Shown: positions 39,705-49,036, counted from the stretch's first letter. The stretch is 64,000 bases of DNA from Achromobacter xylosoxidans A8 (GCF_000165835.1 NC_014640.1:4402001-4466000); one strand, 5' to 3'. The notes: generated by a model from the letters alone, not told the origin. Numbers and translations: made by a program.

Positions 39705-39733
39705 AAAAAGGATGCCCCTGGGCATCCTTTTTT
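39705..39733. terminator. Bidirectional terminator between rpsT and lysR-type gene
   Basis: GGATGCC (39710-39716) pairs with GGCATCC (39721-39727); A-runs precede it and T-runs follow it, so it can stop both convergent transcripts. Confidence 0.9.
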
Positions 39734-39790
39734 GCGTCCCCGGCCGCCGCAACGCGCCTATCCCATTCCGGCAACCGTCGACTGAGGCAG

Positions 39791-40699
39791 CTACAGTTGC
39801 GACGCGATCCTCTCGGCAAAGAAATCGATGAACGCGCGCACCCGGGCGACCTCTGCCGAGCGGGGCGCCCATAGCAGCGAAACGCTGCCGCGGCTATCCG
39901 TGTAGTCCTCGAGCACCGGCGTGAGCCGCCCCGCCTCCACATCGTCCTTTACCAGGTAGTTCGGCACCTGCACGATCCCCAGTCCGCTGATCGCCGCGGA
40001 AGCCAGGGCCTCGCCATCGTTCAAGATGCCGGAAGGCTTAAGCGGCTTGTCCGGCTGCTCGCCCTTGAACGCCCAGGTTTCTGGCCTGCCGGTGGTCGGA
40101 AACCGGTAATAGATACAGCAATGTCCGCTGAGATCCGCCGGCGTCCGCGGCGTGCCGCGCTGCGCCAGGTATGCCGGCGAGGCGCAAGTCGTGAAGCCAT
40201 GCGGTCCGATCCGGCGGGCCTGCAGCCCGGAATCCGCCAATTCGCCCAGCCGCAGCGCCAGGTCGTAGCCGTCCTCGATCACGTCGACGATCAGGTCGTC
40301 GAGGTTGATATCGACCAGGACCTCGGGGAAGCTCAGGTGAAATTCGCTGAGCGCCGGCAACACGATCCGGCGGCCCATGACAGTGGGAACGCTGATCTTG
40401 AGACGGCCACGCGGCGCATTCTGCACCAGGTGCAGTTCCCGTTCCGCCTCCTGGAGGTCCTTCAGGATCTTGGCGACATGACGATAGAGAACCTCGCCCT
40501 CGCCGGTTGGGCCCAGCGAGCGGGTGGTGCGATGCAATAGCCGCACGCCCAATCTGAGTTCGAGCCGTTCGACCGCCTTGCCCGCCGCGGATGCGGACAG
40601 GCCCAGCTTGCGCCCGGCTGCGGCAAAACTGCCGGATTCCACCGTGGCCGCGAAAGCGACCAACCCACTGAACGATTCTATCGAGAAGATTCCGGACAT
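39791..40699 (-). CDS. LysR-family regulator divergent from the GMC oxidoreductase operon
   Basis: A 302-residue regulator. The winged helix-turn-helix is at the N-terminus (FAATVESGSFAAAGRKLGLS, then AVERLELRLGVRLLHRTTR), and the remainder is the LysR substrate-binding fold with FPEVLVDINLDD and CASPAYLAQRG. It resembles the AaeR/DsdC-like subgroup often next to oxidoreductases. It is divergent from the GMC gene across 176 bases, so that operon is its likely target. Confidence 0.9.
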   Translation of the reverse strand: MSGIFSIESFSGLVAFAATVESGSFAAAGRKLGLSASAAGKAVERLELRLGVRLLHRTTRSLGPTGEGEVLYRHVAKILKDLQEAERELHLVQNAPRGRLKISVPTVMGRRIVLPALSEFHLSFPEVLVDINLDDLIVDVIEDGYDLALRLGELADSGLQARRIGPHGFTTCASPAYLAQRGTPRTPADLSGHCCIYYRFPTTGRPETWAFKGEQPDKPLKPSGILNDGEALASAAISGLGIVQVPNYLVKDDVEAGRLTPVLEDYTDSRGSVSLLWAPRSAEVARVRAFIDFFAERIASQL

Positions 40700-40875
40700 A
40701 GGTTCGCGAGTCTAGAGACGGCCACCCATCTTCTGTCTGAGACGGTACGGATGAATGATGCACCCAAATGAACGACTGATGAAGCGGCGGCACCTGCCTG
40801 ATCCGATCGGTCTTCCGTGCGTTCATTCAAGCCGCCAATCCTGACACAAGCTGGAATTTTTTGATCGAGGCCGCT

Positions 40876-42447
40876 ATGAAAATAGGACTGCGTCACCCTC
40901 CGGGATCAGAAAAATCAGAAGATAAGAACGCCGCCTTCGACGTCATCGTGGTTGGAGGCGGGTCAGCGGGCGCCGTGCTGGCCAGCCGCCTGAGCGAAGA
41001 CGCATCGCGCCGCGTGCTGCTGCTCGAGGCCGGCCGGGCCTACCCGCCCCATGCCTATCCCGATGCCGTCCGCGCCCAGAACATCATCGGCGGCGATGCC
41101 GGACACGACTGGGGATATTCATCCCTGCCGGGCTGGGGCGGAAAATCGTTCCCGGTTCCGCGGGGCAAGGTGCTGGGCGGCTCTTCGGCCGTGAATGCCG
41201 GCGTCTGGATGCGGGCGCCCGCCGCAGACTTCGCGCGATGGACCCGTGCCGGCCTGCCGCATTGGTCCATCGCCGACGTGCTGCCGTTTTTTCGTGGCAG
41301 CGAATGGACCGCCTCGGGCGCCGACCAATGCCATGGCCGCTCCGGCCCGGAACCGGTGCACCAGCTGCAGGACGACGAAATCTCCGACATGCAGCGCGCG
41401 TTCCTGGCCTCGGCCCAGATGGCCGGCCATCCCAGGGTCGAGGATTTCAATGGCGACGCACCATTCGGTGTCGGCCCCTATCCCATGAACAACCGCATGG
41501 GACAGCGGCTGAATACGGGCATGACCTATCTCTCGGATGCGGTGCGCGCGCGCCCCAATCTGACGATCCGCAGCGAAACGCTGGCGGACCGCATCGAGAT
41601 CGAAGGCGGCCGGGCCCAGGCCGTGATCCTGGCCGATGGCGAGCGGATAGCGGCCGGCGAGATCGTGCTGTCTGCCGGCACATACGGATCGGCCGCCATC
41701 CTGCTGCGCTCCGGCATCGGGCCGGCGGCCGACCTCGAGGCATTGGGTATCCCCGTCGTGGCCGATCTTCCCGTCGGCCAACGCCTGCAGGAGCATCCCT
41801 TCTTCTTCACGATCTGGGCCGCGCATCCCGAACGCCTGGGGCTGCCCATCCCGCCGGTCGGCGCCATCCTGTGGACGCAATCATCCCAAGCCGGACCGGG
41901 CGACGGCGATCTGCAGGTCAGCGCCGTGCACTATGGCGATCCCGCGGAATCCCCCACCGGCGCCATCTTCATGCTGGCCCTGGCGCTGACCCGCCCCACG
42001 TCCACCGGCACGCTCAAGCTGCTGGACCGCGATGCCCGCACAGCGCCGCTCATCGACCTCAACATCCTCGGGACAGTGCGCGACCGGGAACTGATGGTCG
42101 AGGGCATCCAACTGATCCGCCAGATGGCGAGCCAAGGTCCGCTGTCCGAGATCATCGCGCAGGAACTCGTGCCCGGCCCGGACGCGGCCGACGCCGCGGC
42201 GCTGGAAGCGGCCCTGCCCAAAGCGCTCGACATCTACCATCACCCCACCTCGACCGCGCCCATGGGCGGCGACGGCGCTCCGGCCGCAGTGACGGACTAC
42301 CAAGGCCGCGTCCGCGGCATCGCCGACCTGCGGGTCGCCGACGCATCCAGCTTTCCTGATGTGCCCTCGGTCGCCACCAACCCCACGGTGGTCATGCTGG
42401 CCGAGCGCGTCAGCCACTGGATCAGGAATACGGAGGCCAAATCGTGA
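40876..42447 (+). CDS. GMC-family FAD oxidoreductase (choline/alcohol oxidase-like)
   Basis: A 523-residue flavoprotein that oxidises an alcohol to an aldehyde or ketone. The ADP-binding motif VVGGGSAGAVLASRL is near residue 25; PRGKVLGGSSAVNAGVWMR is GMC signature 1, and GEIVLSAGTYGSAAILLRSG signature 2. The active-site His455-His456 lies in YHHPTSTAPMGG, and NPTVVMLAERV closes the domain. The ATG at 40876 has GAGG in front. The GTG of the aldehyde dehydrogenase overlaps its stop, so the product is likely passed on. Substrate is unknown. Confidence 0.92.
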   Translation: MKIGLRHPPGSEKSEDKNAAFDVIVVGGGSAGAVLASRLSEDASRRVLLLEAGRAYPPHAYPDAVRAQNIIGGDAGHDWGYSSLPGWGGKSFPVPRGKVLGGSSAVNAGVWMRAPAADFARWTRAGLPHWSIADVLPFFRGSEWTASGADQCHGRSGPEPVHQLQDDEISDMQRAFLASAQMAGHPRVEDFNGDAPFGVGPYPMNNRMGQRLNTGMTYLSDAVRARPNLTIRSETLADRIEIEGGRAQAVILADGERIAAGEIVLSAGTYGSAAILLRSGIGPAADLEALGIPVVADLPVGQRLQEHPFFFTIWAAHPERLGLPIPPVGAILWTQSSQAGPGDGDLQVSAVHYGDPAESPTGAIFMLALALTRPTSTGTLKLLDRDARTAPLIDLNILGTVRDRELMVEGIQLIRQMASQGPLSEIIAQELVPGPDAADAAALEAALPKALDIYHHPTSTAPMGGDGAPAAVTDYQGRVRGIADLRVADASSFPDVPSVATNPTVVMLAERVSHWIRNTEAKS

Positions 42448-43916
42448 ACGACACCGCAAGCATCGCCTGGACCCGCAAGGCCTACAACTGGATCGGCGGC
42501 GTCCAGCGCTCCGAAGGTCCTTTGAAGGAATCGATCGACCCCGCCACCTACAACGTCATCGGCCACTATCCCGACAACGGCCTGATGGCAGCGAGATCGG
42601 CCGTCGCCGCGGCCGCGCGGGCCTTTCGCGCAAGCTCTTGGGCGCACGACCACGAACTGCGCGCCCGCGTGCTGGAGCAAGTGGCGCGCGCCTTCGAACG
42701 CAACCGCCAGCGGCTGCTGGACATCCTTTCGCTCGAAAACGGCAAGATCAAGGGCGAAGCCGGTTTCGAGCTCGACATGATTCCCAGCAAGCTGCGCTAC
42801 GCGGCCGCCGCGGCCCTGCTCGAAAGCGGCCGGGCGCTCACGCCCAGGCCCGGCAGCATCTCCATGATCCTGCGCCAGCCCATGGGCGTGGCAGGCGTGA
42901 TCGCGCCCTGGAATTCGCCGGCGGTGCTGACCATACGTTCGCTCGCGCCAGCGCTGGCGGCGGGATGCACCGCGGTCATCAAGCTGCCCGGCCAGGTGGC
43001 GCAAACCGCCAGCTTCATGGCCGAGGTCATGGCCGAAGCCGAGGACCTGCCGGACGGCGTGATCAACCTGTTCTTCGAAAGCGGGTCCGAGGGCTCCGCC
43101 TATCTCGTGGACTCGCCCGAGGTTCCCGTCATCAGCTTCACCGGATCCACCCGCACCGGCCGCGCGATCAGCGGCGCCGGCGCCAGGCACTTGAAGCGCT
43201 TCGGCATGGAACTGGGCGGCAAGACGCCCATGATTCTGTTCGATGACGCGGACGTGCACGGCGCACTGCCCGTGCTGGAAAAAGCGCTCACTGTCTTCAG
43301 CGGCCAGTTCTGCATGACCGGCTCCCGCCTGCTGGTGCAGAGCGGCATCTATGCAGCAGTACGGGACGGACTCGCCAACCGGCTGCGCAAGGTCAGGGTC
43401 GGCCCGGCAGCCGATCCTGCCAGCGACATGGGGCCCCTGATCGACCGCGCCAATGTCGAACGCGTCGACCATGCGGTCGACCTTGCGATCGCGGCCGGCG
43501 CCAGCGTCGTCGAACGCGGCGGGCCCGTGAACACGGGCCCTTTGGCCAGCGGCGCCTTCTACCGCCCCACCTTGCTGGAAGTGTCCGACAACAGCCTCGC
43601 CATCGTCCAGCAAGAAACCTTCGGCCCGGTGCTGACGATCCAGCGCTTTGCCGACGAGACTGAAGCCATACGCCTGGCCAACGACAGCGAATACGGTTTG
43701 GCCGCCAGCGTCTGGACCCGCGACGTCGATCGGTCGCTGCGCGTCGCCCAGGCCATCGACGCGGGCTCGGTGTGGATCAACGACTGGGCCAAGGTCTACG
43801 ACAACACCGAGGAAGGCGGCTTCAAACAGTCCGGACTCGGACGCCTGAACGGTCTGGCCGCGCTGGAGGATTTCATCGAGTACAAGCACATCGCGCTCAA
43901 ACCTGGCCTCGGGTAG
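42444..43916 (+). CDS. NAD-dependent aldehyde dehydrogenase
   Basis: A 490-residue ALDH-superfamily enzyme: GVIAPWNSPAVL, FTGSTRTGRAI, the general base Glu256 in MELGGKTP and nucleophile Cys290 in SGQFCMTGSR. Translation starts at a GTG overlapping the GMC stop by four bases, which ties the two steps together. The linked arrangement predicts conversion of the alcohol-derived aldehyde to an acid. Betaine aldehyde dehydrogenase-like and vanillin-like activities cannot be told apart here. Confidence 0.92.
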   Translation: MNDTASIAWTRKAYNWIGGVQRSEGPLKESIDPATYNVIGHYPDNGLMAARSAVAAAARAFRASSWAHDHELRARVLEQVARAFERNRQRLLDILSLENGKIKGEAGFELDMIPSKLRYAAAAALLESGRALTPRPGSISMILRQPMGVAGVIAPWNSPAVLTIRSLAPALAAGCTAVIKLPGQVAQTASFMAEVMAEAEDLPDGVINLFFESGSEGSAYLVDSPEVPVISFTGSTRTGRAISGAGARHLKRFGMELGGKTPMILFDDADVHGALPVLEKALTVFSGQFCMTGSRLLVQSGIYAAVRDGLANRLRKVRVGPAADPASDMGPLIDRANVERVDHAVDLAIAAGASVVERGGPVNTGPLASGAFYRPTLLEVSDNSLAIVQQETFGPVLTIQRFADETEAIRLANDSEYGLAASVWTRDVDRSLRVAQAIDAGSVWINDWAKVYDNTEEGGFKQSGLGRLNGLAALEDFIEYKHIALKPGLG

Positions 43917-43958
43917 CGCCGGCGAGCCAGAACATCCATTAGAAAAAAGGAGACTCCC

Positions 43959-44858
43959 ATGCCGGATTCCATCGCCGCAAAGCTGATCGACGCGCTCCAT
44001 GCGGGCGCGGACGTCCCGCCAGGCTGTCGTGTCAATCACGCGCGCGGACTGCTTGTGGAAGGCAGGTTCCTCGGCGTGCCCCTGGCAGCGCAATTTTGCG
44101 CTTCGCCCATGTTCGACGACGCGGAGCTGCCGCTCATCGCCCGGTTCTCGGACTCCGGCCCCGACCCGCGGATTCGCCAGGACAGTCCGCAAGCCGAACC
44201 GCGCGGCCTGGCCGTGCGCATCGGGCAGGATTCCCAGTTGGTGCTCGTCGGCCACTCGCTCGAAGGCTTCCCCGCGCAGGACCCGCAAACGTTTCTTGCC
44301 TTCATACAGGCATTGAACACCCAGCACACGGCCCCCGAATCGCTGCAAGCCCACCTGGCGGCCAATCCCCCGGCACAACGCTTCGACCAACTGCGGCACG
44401 ACGCCCTGCCCACGGGCTATGCCTCCCGCAGCTATCACATGCTTCATGCCTACCGCCTGACGGCCGCGGATGGCCAGACGCGAACCGGCAGGTTGACGAT
44501 CCGGGGCAGGAACGCCGACGGGGCGCACAAGGCCCTGGCCGGCCGGAACTGTATGAACGAGGCCCTGCGCCATGCCATGGAAGCGGGCCCGGTGGCGCTG
44601 GAACTGGCGTTCACCCCGGCGCCGGAACAAGGCGCGACGGACGACCTGTCCACGGCCTGGCCCGGACACGGCAGCTCGATGCTCCTGGGATACCTGATGC
44701 TGGAGCGTATCGCGCCAGATCAGGACGCGCAACGCGCCCTGGTGTTCGACCCTTCCATCCTGCCTGCCGGCATCGAGTTCGCGGGCGACCCGCTGCTGAA
44801 GGCGCGCTTGCAGGCCTACCGGCTGGCGGCAGAGCGACGACTGCGCGGCGTTCCCTGA
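43959..44858 (+). CDS. Small catalase-like heme peroxidase
   Basis: A 299-residue single-domain catalase relative, much shorter than true catalases (about 480 or more). The distal His is in VNHARGLLVEG and the heme-pocket stretches ARFSDSGPDPRI and EPRGLAVRIG follow; GHSLEGFPAQDPQTF replaces the catalase Asn region. The proximal heme Tyr is probably the one in RLQAYRLAAERR near the C-terminus. AAAGGAG precedes the ATG. Its place after an oxidase gene suggests removal of peroxide or a peroxidase step. It overlaps the convergent lysR gene by 43 bases. Confidence 0.85.
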   Translation: MPDSIAAKLIDALHAGADVPPGCRVNHARGLLVEGRFLGVPLAAQFCASPMFDDAELPLIARFSDSGPDPRIRQDSPQAEPRGLAVRIGQDSQLVLVGHSLEGFPAQDPQTFLAFIQALNTQHTAPESLQAHLAANPPAQRFDQLRHDALPTGYASRSYHMLHAYRLTAADGQTRTGRLTIRGRNADGAHKALAGRNCMNEALRHAMEAGPVALELAFTPAPEQGATDDLSTAWPGHGSSMLLGYLMLERIAPDQDAQRALVFDPSILPAGIEFAGDPLLKARLQAYRLAAERRLRGVP

Positions 44859-45769
44859 TCCAGGTCTGACGCCAGGCGGCTCCGGGCTGCCTCTGCCGCT
44901 ACGCGCAGTGACGCCATCAGCGCGCCCACCAGCGGATTGCCCGGCCGATGCTCCGGAAACACCACGCTGACCCGGAACGGAAACGAGCGCGTCAAGGGAC
45001 GGATATGCAGCCCCCGGCCGACGAAATCCAGCGCCGTCAGCGGGTTCACGATGGCTAGGCCGAGGCCCTGGCGCACGAAGGTGCAGACGGATACGGCGGT
45101 CGTCGTCTCGACGATGGAGCGCCGCAGCCCGCCGGCTTCGGCAAAGGCTTCATCGAGCTGGATCCGGTAGGGATCGCTGGAGGACAGGCTGACGAACGCA
45201 TGGCCTTCGAAATCAGCCAAGTCCATGCGCTGCTTGCCCAGCAGCGCGTGGCCGTCGGGCAGCACGCAGACCTCGTCCACTTGCAGCAGCAGCTCCACCC
45301 GCGTGCCGGCCGGCGCTGCGTCGTGCTCGGTCAGGCCCAGGTCATAGCGCTGGGCGCTCAGCCATTCCTCCAGGAAGGGCGATTCCTGCGTCTCCAGCGT
45401 CAGGCTGACCCCAGGATGGCGCTCATGGAAGCGCCGGAACGCATCCGGCAGGATGGAATGAGAGAAGACCGGCAAGGCGATCACCGATAACTGCCCGCCC
45501 TGGTAGGCCCGCAGGCGGGCGGCAGCCGAGGCCACCCGCTCCAGGCCGGCATAGGACTGGCGCACCTCGTCGAACAGCGCCAGGCCCGGCATGGTGGGCC
45601 GCAGCCGCCCCGCCACCCGGTCGAACAGCGTGAAGCCTATGCCCTGCTCCATGCGCGCCAGTTCCCGGCTTACGGTCGGCTGGGACGAGCCCAGCAGTTC
45701 GGCTGCCTTGGTCACGCTGCCGGCAATCATGACCGCGCGGAAGACTTCGACTTGCCGGTGCGTCAGCAT
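44816..45769 (-). CDS. lysR: LysR, activator of lysA
   Basis: A 317-residue LysR-family protein. The N-terminus MLTHRQVEVFRAVMIAGS and TKAAELLGSSQPTVSRELAR closely follows the pattern of E. coli LysR, and it diverges from lysA as in E. coli. This makes it the true lysine-biosynthesis activator and not just a family member. The ATG at 45769 follows GGTGGGG; two earlier starts (45781 and 45844) are possible. The 3' end overlaps the catalase-like gene on the other strand. Confidence 0.85.
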   Translation of the reverse strand: MLTHRQVEVFRAVMIAGSVTKAAELLGSSQPTVSRELARMEQGIGFTLFDRVAGRLRPTMPGLALFDEVRQSYAGLERVASAAARLRAYQGGQLSVIALPVFSHSILPDAFRRFHERHPGVSLTLETQESPFLEEWLSAQRYDLGLTEHDAAPAGTRVELLLQVDEVCVLPDGHALLGKQRMDLADFEGHAFVSLSSSDPYRIQLDEAFAEAGGLRRSIVETTTAVSVCTFVRQGLGLAIVNPLTALDFVGRGLHIRPLTRSFPFRVSVVFPEHRPGNPLVGALMASLRVAAEAARSRLASDLDQGTPRSRRSAASR

Positions 45770-45848
45770 GGCCCCACCCATATCAGGAATGAATCGACGA
45801 AGGAAATATAAGCATTTTACTGGATGACCGAAGGCAGGCATCATGCCG

Positions 45849-45874
45849 CCTTGTATTCACCTCCACAAACAAGG
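45849..45874 (+). repeat. Inverted repeat in the lysA leader
   Basis: CCTTGT (45849-45854) and ACAAGG (45869-45874) flank 14 bases. The right arm holds the only AAGG before the lysA ATG (11 bases downstream), so folding would hide the ribosome site. It is short and could be chance. Confidence 0.35.
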
Positions 45875-45885
45875 TTTCGCCCGCC

Positions 45886-47121
45886 ATGGCCTTCGATCCG
45901 CGCCAACTCACCCAACTCGCCGCCGAACACGGCACGCCGCTCTGGGTGTACGACGCCGCCGTCATCCGTGAACGCATTGCGCAATTGCGCCGCTTCGACA
46001 CCATCCGCTATGCGCAAAAGGCCTGCTCCAACCTGCACATCCTGCGCCTGATGCGGGCCGAAGGCGCGGTGGTGGACGCGGTCTCGCTGGGCGAGATCGA
46101 GCGCAGCCTGGCCGCCGGCTTCCAGCCCCAGGGCGAACCGGAAGGTATCGTCTTCACCGCCGACCTGATCGACCACGCCACGCTGGCCGCCGTGCTCAAG
46201 CACGGCATCACCGTCAACGCTGGCTCCCTGGACATGCTGGCCCGCGTCGGCCAGGCCTCGCCCGGCCATCGCGTCTGGCTGCGCATCAACCCGGGCTTCG
46301 GCCATGGCCATAGCAACAAGACCAACACCGGCGGACCGCAAAGCAAGCACGGCATCTGGATCGGCGACGTGGCCGAAGCCATGGCCATCGTGCGCCGCCA
46401 CGGCCTGAAGCTGGTCGGCATCCACATGCATATCGGCTCGGGCGTGGATTACGCCCACCTGTCCAGCGTCTGCGACGCCATGGTCGACGTGGTGGCCTCG
46501 CTGGACCACGACATCGAGGCCATTTCCGCGGGCGGCGGCCTGTCCATCCCCTACCGCGAAGGCGATGCCCGCATCGACTGCGACCACTACTTCGAGCAAT
46601 GGAACGCGGCTCGCCAGCGCATCGCCGAGCGCCTGGGCCACGAGATCCGCCTGGAGATCGAACCGGGCCGCTTCCTGGTCGCCGAGGCCGGCGCGCTGGT
46701 GTCGGAAGTGCATTCGATCAACCGCCGCCCGGAACGCGACTTCGCGCTGGTCGACGCCGGCTTCAACGATCTGATGCGCCCGGCCATGTACGGCAGCTAC
46801 CACCGCATTTCAGTGCACGCGCCCGACGGCAGCCAGCCGCAGGGAGCGGCCGAAACCCGCATCGCCGTGGCTGGCCCGCTGTGCGAATCGGGCGACGTGT
46901 TCACGCAGGACGCGGGCGGCGTCGTGTCCGACCAACTGCTGCCGCAGCCGCGCATCGGCGATTTCCTGGTGTTCCACGACGCGGGCGCCTATGGTTCATC
47001 GATGTCCTCGAACTACAACAGCCGGCCGCTGGCGCCGGAAGTGCTGCTGGACAACGGCGCCGCCCGGCTGATCCGCCGCCGCCAGACGATAGGTGAATTG
47101 CTGGCGCTGGAAGACGCCTGA
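45886..47121 (+). CDS. lysA: Diaminopimelate decarboxylase
   Basis: A 411-residue PLP enzyme of the alanine-racemase fold that makes L-lysine from meso-diaminopimelate. PLP Lys45 is in IRYAQKACSN; HMHIGSG, EPGRFLVAEAG, AGPLCESGDVF and GAYGSSMSSNYNSRP supply the phosphate and active-site contacts. It diverges from lysR over 116 bases. The sequence MGSYH in PAMYGSYH also fits the decarboxylase group. A related function such as carboxynorspermidine decarboxylase is less likely. Confidence 0.88.
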   Translation: MAFDPRQLTQLAAEHGTPLWVYDAAVIRERIAQLRRFDTIRYAQKACSNLHILRLMRAEGAVVDAVSLGEIERSLAAGFQPQGEPEGIVFTADLIDHATLAAVLKHGITVNAGSLDMLARVGQASPGHRVWLRINPGFGHGHSNKTNTGGPQSKHGIWIGDVAEAMAIVRRHGLKLVGIHMHIGSGVDYAHLSSVCDAMVDVVASLDHDIEAISAGGGLSIPYREGDARIDCDHYFEQWNAARQRIAERLGHEIRLEIEPGRFLVAEAGALVSEVHSINRRPERDFALVDAGFNDLMRPAMYGSYHRISVHAPDGSQPQGAAETRIAVAGPLCESGDVFTQDAGGVVSDQLLPQPRIGDFLVFHDAGAYGSSMSSNYNSRPLAPEVLLDNGAARLIRRRQTIGELLALEDA

Positions 47122-47127
47122 GCATCC

Positions 47128-47901
47128 TCAGGTCGGGAAGGCCTCGCGCAAGGCGAAGGTCGCCTGCTTGAACACGCCCAGGTCGGTGCCCACCGCCACG
47201 AAGTGCATGCCCATGTCCAGGTAGCGCCGCGCATCCGCATGCACCGGCGCCAGGATGCCCACCGCCTTGCCTTGCGCCGACACCCGCTGGTACAGGTGGC
47301 GGATGGCCTCCTGGACTTCGGGATGGCCCGGATTGCCGATATGGCCCAGCGCCGCGGCCAGGTCGGACGGCCCGATGAACACGCCGTCCACGCCTTCCAC
47401 CGAGGCGATCTCATCGACCGCGTCTATGCCCGGGCGGCTTTCGATCTGCAGCAGCACGCAGATGTTGTCGTTGATGGTGTGCAGATAGTCCGGCACCGTG
47501 CCGTAGCGGTTGCTGCGCTGCGCGCCCGCCACGCCGCGCATGCCCTGCGGCGGATAGCGCGTGGCGGCCACCGCGCGGCGCGCGTCCTCTTCCGATTCGA
47601 TGAATGGAATCAACAGGTTGTAGAAGCCGATATCCAGCAGCCGCTTGATCTCCACCGGATCGTTCCACGACGGCCGGCCCACGGCGGCGCTGGCGCTGCC
47701 CTGCAAGGCCTGTAGCTGCTGCAGGAACATCGGCACTTCGTTGGGCGAGTGCTCGCCGTCCAGCAGCAGCCAGTCGAAGTTGGCCAGCCCCACGAGTTCG
47801 GCCGTGATGTGGCTGGACATGCACATCCAGAATCCGATGAGCCGTTCGCGCGCCAGGATGCGTTGCCGGAAACGGTTGGGTAAGGGTGAGTTCATTGCCA
47901 T
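47128..47901 (-). CDS. garL: HpcH/HpaI aldolase, 5-keto-4-deoxy-D-glucarate aldolase type
   Basis: A 257-residue class II aldolase. FDWLLLDGEHSPNEVP, IKRLLDIGFYNLLIPF, TRYPPQGMRGV, LLQIESRPGIDAVDEI and GVDGVFIGPSDLAAALGHIGN match E. coli GarL closely; the metal-binding Glu and Asp are in QIES and GPSD. GarL cleaves 5-keto-4-deoxyglucarate to pyruvate and tartronate semialdehyde. It is the last gene of a six-gene minus-strand run. The actual substrate may be another 2-keto-3-deoxy acid. The ribosome site is weak. Confidence 0.87.
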   Translation of the reverse strand: MAMNSPLPNRFRQRILARERLIGFWMCMSSHITAELVGLANFDWLLLDGEHSPNEVPMFLQQLQALQGSASAAVGRPSWNDPVEIKRLLDIGFYNLLIPFIESEEDARRAVAATRYPPQGMRGVAGAQRSNRYGTVPDYLHTINDNICVLLQIESRPGIDAVDEIASVEGVDGVFIGPSDLAAALGHIGNPGHPEVQEAIRHLYQRVSAQGKAVGILAPVHADARRYLDMGMHFVAVGTDLGVFKQATFALREAFPT

Positions 47902-47993
47902 CTACGCTTCATAAAAAAACAGGTGGATCCAGGCCCGCGGGCCTGGCCGTGCATTCGATCCGTGGACTCAAGCCACGCAAGTAGTCCAGGCAT

Positions 47994-48989
47994 TCAATCC
48001 ATCTTCGCGCCGGACGCCTTGGCCGCCTTGCCCCACTTGGCGATCTCGTTATCCACGAAGGCCGAAAACGACTTGGGGTCGTCCGCCACCACCACGAAGC
48101 CCCCGCTCTCCAGCTTCTGCCGGATGTCGGGCGAGGACAGGGCCTTCACCGTTGCCTGGTTCAGGCGCTGGATCACGGCGGGTGGCGTCTTCGCGGGGGC
48201 CGACAAACCGAACCAGGACTCGGCCGAAAAGCCCGGATAACCGGATTCCGCCACGGTGGGCGTGTCGGGGTAGGCAGGGTTGCGCTTGGCGCTGGCCACG
48301 GCCAGCGCGCGCAGCTTGCCCGAGGTGACTTGCGGCAACAGCGCGTCCTGGTTCAGGAACAGTACCGAGACCCGGCCTCCGATGGTGTCGGTGATGGCGG
48401 CAGCACCGCCCTTGTAGGGCACGTGCACCAAGTCGATCTTGGCGTCCTGCTTCAGCATTTCCATGGCCAGGTGGCCGGAGGAACCGCTGCCCGAACTCGC
48501 ATGCGTGTACTTGCCCGGGTTCTCGCGAGCCAGCTTGATGAAGTCCGCGAAGGTCTTGCCCGGAAAGTCGTTGTTGGCCACCAGCACGTTTGGGCCGGTC
48601 GCCAGCAACGAGATATGCGCGAAGTCGCTATTGCGGTACGGCATGTTCTGGTAGATCGCGTAGCTGATGGCGTTGGAGCCGACACCCGACAGCAGCAGCG
48701 TGTAGCCGTCAGGCTCCGCCTTGGCCACCATGTCGGAGCCGATATTGCCGTTGGCGCCGCCCTTGTTTTCCACCACCACGGTCTGGCCCAGTTCCTTGGA
48801 CAGCTCGGCCGCCAGCAGGCGGCCCACCGAATCGGTGCTGCCGCCCGCGGGAAACGGCACCACCAGCTTGAGTTGCTTGGTGGGCCAGGCCGCGCCCTGC
48901 GCCATCAGCATGCCGGGCAGCATGGCCAGCGCCCCCGCGGCCGCCAGGATGGCCAGGCGGGCGCGCGCCGCCGGTTTGTTCTGTTGCAT
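47994..48989 (-). CDS. Bug/TctC-family periplasmic binding protein (sugar-acid operon)
   Basis: A 331-residue secreted protein: a Sec signal (LAILAAAGALAMLPGMLMAQG) then the Bug start LKLVVPFPAGGSTDSVGRLL, with VVVENKGGANGNIG and DGYTLLLSG. Such proteins bind small carboxylates for tripartite tricarboxylate transporters, or as free sensors. No TctA/TctB membrane gene is nearby. GAGGAG lies six bases before the ATG. Its place in the operon suggests it binds the sugar acid being degraded. Confidence 0.92.
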   Translation of the reverse strand: MQQNKPAARARLAILAAAGALAMLPGMLMAQGAAWPTKQLKLVVPFPAGGSTDSVGRLLAAELSKELGQTVVVENKGGANGNIGSDMVAKAEPDGYTLLLSGVGSNAISYAIYQNMPYRNSDFAHISLLATGPNVLVANNDFPGKTFADFIKLARENPGKYTHASSGSGSSGHLAMEMLKQDAKIDLVHVPYKGGAAAITDTIGGRVSVLFLNQDALLPQVTSGKLRALAVASAKRNPAYPDTPTVAESGYPGFSAESWFGLSAPAKTPPAVIQRLNQATVKALSSPDIRQKLESGGFVVVADDPKSFSAFVDNEIAKWGKAAKASGAKMD

Positions 48990-49036
48990 GGTTGTCTCCT
49001 CTTTGGGTTTTTTAGTATGTGCGCCCGGTGTCCGGG

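Noticed and set aside
41119..41880. Antisense frame within the GMC gene
   Set aside because: Shadow frame with Arg/Gly/Asp-rich composition; the plus-strand frame has all GMC motifs.
45886..47121. Carboxynorspermidine decarboxylase for the lysA-type gene
   Set aside because: The divergent lysR with the close LysR N-terminal pattern favours diaminopimelate decarboxylase.
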